Assembly: GCA_009746045.1 (NCBI GenBank)
Contig: RPFO01000310.1
Span: forward strand, 2,008,142-2,072,141
Reading direction: 5' to 3'
Source: Mesostigma viride
Lineage: Eukaryota; Streptophyta; Mesostigmatophyceae; Mesostigmatales; Mesostigmataceae
Length of the DNA stretch: 64,000 nt
In this document: positions 60,637-64,000 of the stretch, piece by piece
Numbering within the stretch: position 1 is the stretch's first letter
Layout: each line of letters starts with the position of its first letter
The notes under the pieces: generated by a model
Told to the model about the DNA's origin: nothing
What the model saw: only the letters and a program-made list of their open reading frames with translations
Databases searched by the model: none
Position numbers and translations under genes: made by a program

Positions 60637-63315
60637 TAATAATAATAATACAGAATGACTGCATCCACCTCAGCCTCAACTTCATGGTAAAGGAAAGGTT
60701 GCATAGTCATTTCCGCCTCCACGTTGTGGCAAGGGGAAGACAGCATTATGGTTTTGTAATGACTGCATAGTGTTTTGCCCTCGACCTTGTGGTAAAGCAG
60801 CATAGTTTCTCAGCCTGAATTTCGTGGTTAAGGCAAAGGCATAAGTAGCCGTCGTGTGGTGAGGCAACGCAGCACCTTCGCCTAAGCGTTAGGGTGGGTG
60901 AAGGGCGCAGCTCGCTGCGGGGTGGGGCGGGATTGCTCGGGCCTTGTGCTTATTTTTGTCGGGATAACTGCTCATAGTGGGGTTGGGCGGGATGGGGCGC
61001 GGCTGGCGTGGCCAGCTAGGACTTGATTACTCGCTTTCTTCGCCACTCCCATTCTCTACCCGTTGTTGCAGCCTACATGTACAAGATGCCTTTTGTTCTT
61101 GCCTTGGTGCCTATGTGTGATGTGCCTGTCCTTGCCCCTTTTTCCTTGTGCCTATCGGTGCGGGGATGTCGTGTGTCTGTTGTGGCCTATTGCCCTCCCC
61201 CCCCTGCCCTCCTCTGCCCCCCCCCCCACACACACACACACTGCCAGGTGGGCCTCATGCGCCGCCACCCGACCATCATCCCCTTCCTCGTGTACATCAG
61301 CAATGAGGCAAAGCACAGGGAGCGCTTCGCCGTGCGCGCCAAGTACATGGTAAATGACTACATAGTTGAACCACATGTGCGCGCCGAGTAGTGGTGAATA
61401 ACAACCAAGGTTAGACACTTGCATATAGGGGGTTGCGTTGCGCCGAGTAGTGGTGAATAACAACCAAGGTTAGACACTTGCATATAGGGGGTTGCCTTGC
61501 GCCGAGTAGTGGTGAATAACAACCAAGGTTAGACACTTGCATATAGGGGGTTGCGTTGCGCCGAGTAGTGGTGAATAACAACCAAGGTTAGACACTTGCA
61601 TATAGGGGGTTGCGTTGCGCCGAGTAGTGGTGAATAACAACCAAGGTTAGACACTTGCATATAGGGGGTTGCGTTGCGCCGAGTAGTGGTGAATAAGAAC
61701 CAAGGTTAGACACTTGCATATAGGGGGTTGCCTTGCGCCGAATAGTGGTGAATAACAACCAAGGTTAGACACTTGCATATAGGGGGTTGCCTTGCGCCGA
61801 GTAGTGGTGAATAACAACCAAGGTTAGACACTTGCATATAGGGGGTTGCCTTGCGCCGAGTAGTGGTGAATAACAACCAAGGTTAGACACTTGCATATAG
61901 GGGGTTGCCTTGCGCCGAGTAGTGGTGAATAACAACCAAGGTTAGACACTTGCATATAGGGGGTTGCCTTGCGCCGAGTAGTGGTGAATAACAACCAAGG
62001 TTAGACACTTGCATATAGGGGGTTGCCTTGCGCCGAGTAGTGGTGAATAACAACCAAGGTCAGACACTTGCATATAGGGGGCTGCGTTGCGAAGCCGTGG
62101 TGTACGGGCCAAGTACGTGCTAAGGGAAACGTGACAGCTGGCATGGGATAGTCACTGGGGTAAATGATTTGCCATGCGCACTTAGTGCTTGATGATCAGC
62201 AAATACTGTCAAATGCATGTGTGGGCCAAGTACATGGTGAGTAAGAAGCAAAGTCAAGTTGGCTGTGTGGTGAGGGCTACATCACAGCTCATACATCACA
62301 GCTCATACATCACAGGAGGGGGATCGCTGGGGTCCCGCCGTTCCTCGGGCATCACCTTGCCCTATTGCAGCAAGTGTGTCGCCCTCACGCAGGGCCCCTT
62401 AAGCTTGCAGCTGCACAAGATCACCCCTTACCCATGAAAGGGTCGGATGTTGTTGCGCAATGTTTGTTCCCACTTTTACCCCTGTACTCTATGCCACTGT
62501 ACTCTATACCCCTGTACTCTATACCCCTGTACTCTATACCCCTGTACTCTATGCCACTGTACTCGATGCCACTGTACTCTATACCCCTGTACTCTATACC
62601 CCTGTACTGTATCCTGTAGTGTAGTATTATATGATTGTTGGATTCCAAAATTTTGCAGACCTCGTTTGTTTTCGTCTGAGTGCCAGCCCTGTCCCAGGCG
62701 CCCGCGTGCTCTACCGCTCGCTAACTTGTTCTTGCGTATGCGTTTTGGCTGGTGGCCAATACTGATACTCGCACACGCCCGCGTGGTGATCCCTTGTGGC
62801 AGACGCTGGAGCCGTCCCAGAACAAGTACATAAAGCACTTCCGGAATATCCGCACCATCCAGGTACGCACGTCCCTGCTTAGGCCCATGCAGGGTTGGGG
62901 GGGGGTGAAGGGGGGGGGGGGGGCATCAGCACTGCTGTTGTGTAGCTCCAGTTCCATGGTTGCTGCAGAGTTTGACACTTCGAGAAAATTTGCATACATT
63001 GTTGTCTAGCCCCATCTGCAGTCAAGTTTCTTTTTTTGCCACGATTGCCCGCACTCATCGTTTTAATATCGCGGTTGAAATTTTTCTTGTTATATTGCCT
63101 TTCTCTGTTGGTGCTGTTCTGAGAGTGCGCCATTGACCATGCCTCTTCCCCTGCGTGCCTCTGCTGTTCGCCTGGGCGTGCCTGCGCCCCTGCACGCATT
63201 GCCTTTGCGCGCGGCAGGATTACCTGTGCGTGCGCGCCGAGAAGAAACACATCCCCAAGATCGACAACACGAGCGTCGACCGCAGTGTCATCGCGATGCA
63301 TGCGACCGTGTTCGG
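53483..63315 (+). CDS. LPA1: LPA1-like protein (2-phosphoglycerate-kinase-related P-loop NTPase), 3' end outside window
   Basis: Exons 53483-53650, 54994-57690, 57969-58050, 59652-59941, 60431-60545, 61248-61349, 62803-62862 and 63218-63315 (donor GT at 63316). About 1,200 residues are visible. Plant LPA1 proteins affect phytic acid levels and resemble archaeal 2-phosphoglycerate kinase. Exon 1 ends with the family N-terminal motif ([15 protein letters not shown]), continued by ISEHVFEAL in exon 2. Exon 2 then holds about 830 low-complexity residues and ends [18 protein letters not shown]...LMLACR. Exon 3 has the Walker [10 protein letters not shown]. Exon 4 has [15 protein letters not shown] and [13 protein letters not shown]. 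Exon 5 has [15 protein letters not shown] and [12 protein letters not shown]. Exons 6-8 carry [43 protein letters not shown]. The start is the first ATG after an in-frame stop at 53456. Exon 2 needs one frame change (frame 1 to 2) between 56012 and 56265, probably at a G15 run near 56059-56073. Confidence 0.9.
53651..54993. other. LPA1 intron 1 with simple repeats
   Basis: GT-AG intron (AAG|GTAAGC ... GTGCAG|ATC). It contains a C19 run near 54305, (CA)n near 54721 and a short tandem CATGCCCTTACCCAC repeat near 54950. Confidence 0.7.
57670..57847 (+). repeat. LPA1 exon 2 donor region in four tandem copies
   Basis: The exon end plus donor, CTCATGCTGGCGTGCAG|GTG, is followed by three more copies at about 57720, 57764 and 57804 with GATGGGG-AT-GT linkers. 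Units are 42-47 bp. Each extra copy retains an intact CAG|GTG. Confidence 0.92.
58160..58200 (+). repeat. Echo of LPA1 exon 3 end (Walker A) plus donor
   Basis: Copy of 58018-58059 at about 83% identity. It retains TGCGGCAAATCCACG and a GCTG|GTGAGC donor-like site. 142 bp separate it from the original. Confidence 0.88.
58201..58920. other. LPA1 intron 3, AT-rich part
   Basis: Contains several GTTTGTTTGTTT runs and a short triplicated GCGCAGCTGGCGTAGCTCACA-like segment near 58590-58640. No gene. Confidence 0.5.
58921..59095. repeat. Tandem repeat of about 57 bp, three copies
   Basis: Units around CTCCTTGCACCGTCTGCTTG followed by GATG-TGGCAGTA and AGTTAGTA. Confidence 0.85.
59417..59573 (+). 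repeat. Two acceptor echoes of LPA1 exon 4
   Basis: The true start CAG|GCAAGCCGGCTGGGCATCACC (59649-59670) is preceded by copies at 59417-59448 (GCGAGCCGCCTGGGCATTACG) and 59543-59573 (GCAAGCCGGCTAGGCATCACC), spaced about 110-125 bp. Confidence 0.85.
60041..60370 (+). repeat. Three acceptor echoes of LPA1 exon 5
   Basis: True start CAG|CTACAAGGCGCAGAGTGAG (60428-60448). Copies at 60041-60080, 60251-60290 and 60331-60370 keep AAGGCGCAGAG or a one-base variant, and the last two keep GCGAG-TGAT. Confidence 0.88.
60579..60650. repeat. (ATA/ATG)n microsatellite in LPA1 intron 5
   Basis: Trinucleotide array, mostly AAT/ATA. Confidence 0.95.
60661..60838 (+). repeat. Four donor echoes of LPA1 exon 5
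   Basis: The true end CTCAGCCTCAACTTTGTG|GTGAGG is echoed at 60664-60693 (CTCAGCCTCAACTTCATGG), 60714-60735, 60777-60798 and 60809-60838 (CTCAGCCTGAATTTCGTGG), with decreasing similarity. Confidence 0.8.
61379..62095. repeat. 59-bp tandem satellite, 12 copies, in LPA1 intron 6
   Basis: Units start GCGCCGAGTAGTGGTGAATA and end GCATATAGGGGGTTGC. The unit start aligns with the exon 6 end plus donor (GCGCGCCAAGTACATG|GTAAATGAC). Confidence 0.95.
62096..62245 (+). repeat. Two further donor echoes of LPA1 exon 6
   Basis: GGGCCAAGTACGTGCTAAG (near 62108) and GGGCCAAGTACATG|GTGAGTAAG (about 62223-62243). The second has a better donor consensus than the true site. Confidence 0.85.
62478..62612. repeat. 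15-bp tandem repeat (CCCTGTACTCTATAC)n in LPA1 intron 6
   Basis: About nine copies with ACC/GCC alternation. Confidence 0.95.
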
Positions 63316-63575
63316 GTGTGTGCGCGCTGCCATGCTATAGTGTCCACATCGCCATGCTATAGTGTCCACATCGCCATGCATGCGACCGTGTTCGGGTGTG
63401 TGCGCGCTGCCATGCTATAGTGTCCACATCGCCATGCTATAGTGTCCACATCGCCATGCATGCGACCGTGTTCGGGTGTGTGCGCACTGCCATGCTATAG
63501 TGTCCACACCGCCATGCTATAGTGTCCACATCGCCATGCATGCGACCGTGTTCGGGTGTGTGCGCGCTGTCATGT
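63291..63575 (+). repeat. LPA1 exon 8 end plus donor in four copies, period 80 bp
   Basis: GCATGCGACCGTGTTCGG|GTG is repeated at 63301, 63381, 63461 and 63541. Between copies lies an internal 24-bp repeat around CCATGCTATAGTGTCCACAT. The last copy diverges after GCGCGCTG. Confidence 0.95.
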
Positions 63576-64000
63576 CCACACCGTCATGCTGTAGTGACCA
63601 CACCCCTGTGCTGCAGTGTCCGTTCCCCCAGTGTCGGGTGGTGGGGGGCTCTTCCCGTAGATATTTGCTATAGTGTCCATACCCCCAGGCTACAGTGTCC
63701 TATCATACCCCCAGGCTGCAGTGTCCTATCAATATAAATATAATAATACAATATAATTAATATCAATATAATAACATACTAATAATAATAATAATACCAA
63801 CACGAGCTTCCACTGCAGTGTGCATCGCGCCCCTGTTCAGGTGCAGGCGGGGGAGGCAGGGAATGAGATTGCCCGTTTATTTATTTTCTTTAGTTTCTTG
63901 ATATGCCCATGCGTGGGGAAGATTGTCCGTTAATTTATTTATTTTATTTTTTTCCTTGATATGCCCATGCGTTTGCGCACTATGGCTATTATGACCTTGT
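63576..64000. other. LPA1 intron 8 (incomplete)
   Basis: Continues with CCCCAGGCTACAGTGTCC-like repeats, then AT-rich sequence. No next exon before the window ends. Confidence 0.6.

Noticed and set aside
60541-60803. Ile/Tyr-repeat ORFs in LPA1 intron 5
   Set aside because: Arise from the AAT trinucleotide array.

Overview
Nuclear DNA of a eukaryote, most likely a green alga (Chlorophyta). Two spliced host genes are recognisable. One is SEC23, the COPII coat GTPase activator. The other is a homologue of plant LPA1, a 2-phosphoglycerate-kinase-like P-loop protein whose gene architecture is typical of the green lineage. The 3' end of a MYND zinc-finger gene sits at the left edge. Most of the rest is nested retrotransposons and DNA transposons, including a PAT-type (TOC3/Kangaroo-like) tyrosine-recombinase retrotransposon, a class known from volvocine algae. 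The species cannot be fixed from this sequence alone.

Layout. 1-318: C-terminal exon of a MYND protein. 0.5-9.3 kb: LINE pieces (three tail types, here called A, B and C), a TIR-bounded element, and a degraded ORF1-only element. 9.3-17.2 kb: a three-level nest. A type A LINE is split by a type C LINE fragment, which is split by an intact 6.5 kb Copia element with identical LTRs. 17.2-22.3 kb: an odd CTGAGA-rich block, a degraded basic-repeat ORF, a very long (CATCGT)n array and unassigned sequence. 22.3-28.4 kb: SEC23 in five exons, all introns phase 0. 28.4-33 kb: degraded LINE pieces, a 100-nt near-perfect hairpin and a second ORF1-only element. 33-42.7 kb: two near-identical 1.7 kb elements flanked by TTAA duplications, and a complete PAT element with A1-ORFs-B1-A2-B2 split repeats, the last two sharing one LINE tail array. 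42.7-46.8 kb: more nested LINEs. 46.8-53.4 kb: simple repeats and unassigned DNA. 53.5 kb to beyond the end: the LPA1 homologue, eight exons visible, the last open at the right.

The most unusual signal is in the introns of both host genes. Nearly every intron carries one or more diverged copies of the adjacent exon end together with its splice site: donor-side copies downstream of an exon, acceptor-side copies upstream. In some cases these have been amplified into satellites (12 x 59 bp and 4 x 80 bp). I call these splice-junction echoes. They look like repeated local tandem duplication across exon-intron boundaries.

A second theme is that the (TTAA)n or (TTTAA)n tails left by LINEs act as landing sites for other LINEs, for TTAA-targeting elements and for the PAT element. 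Many ORFs in the TE regions carry frameshifts. In the PAT element all five apparent shifts go in the same direction, so assembly error should be excluded before calling it dead.
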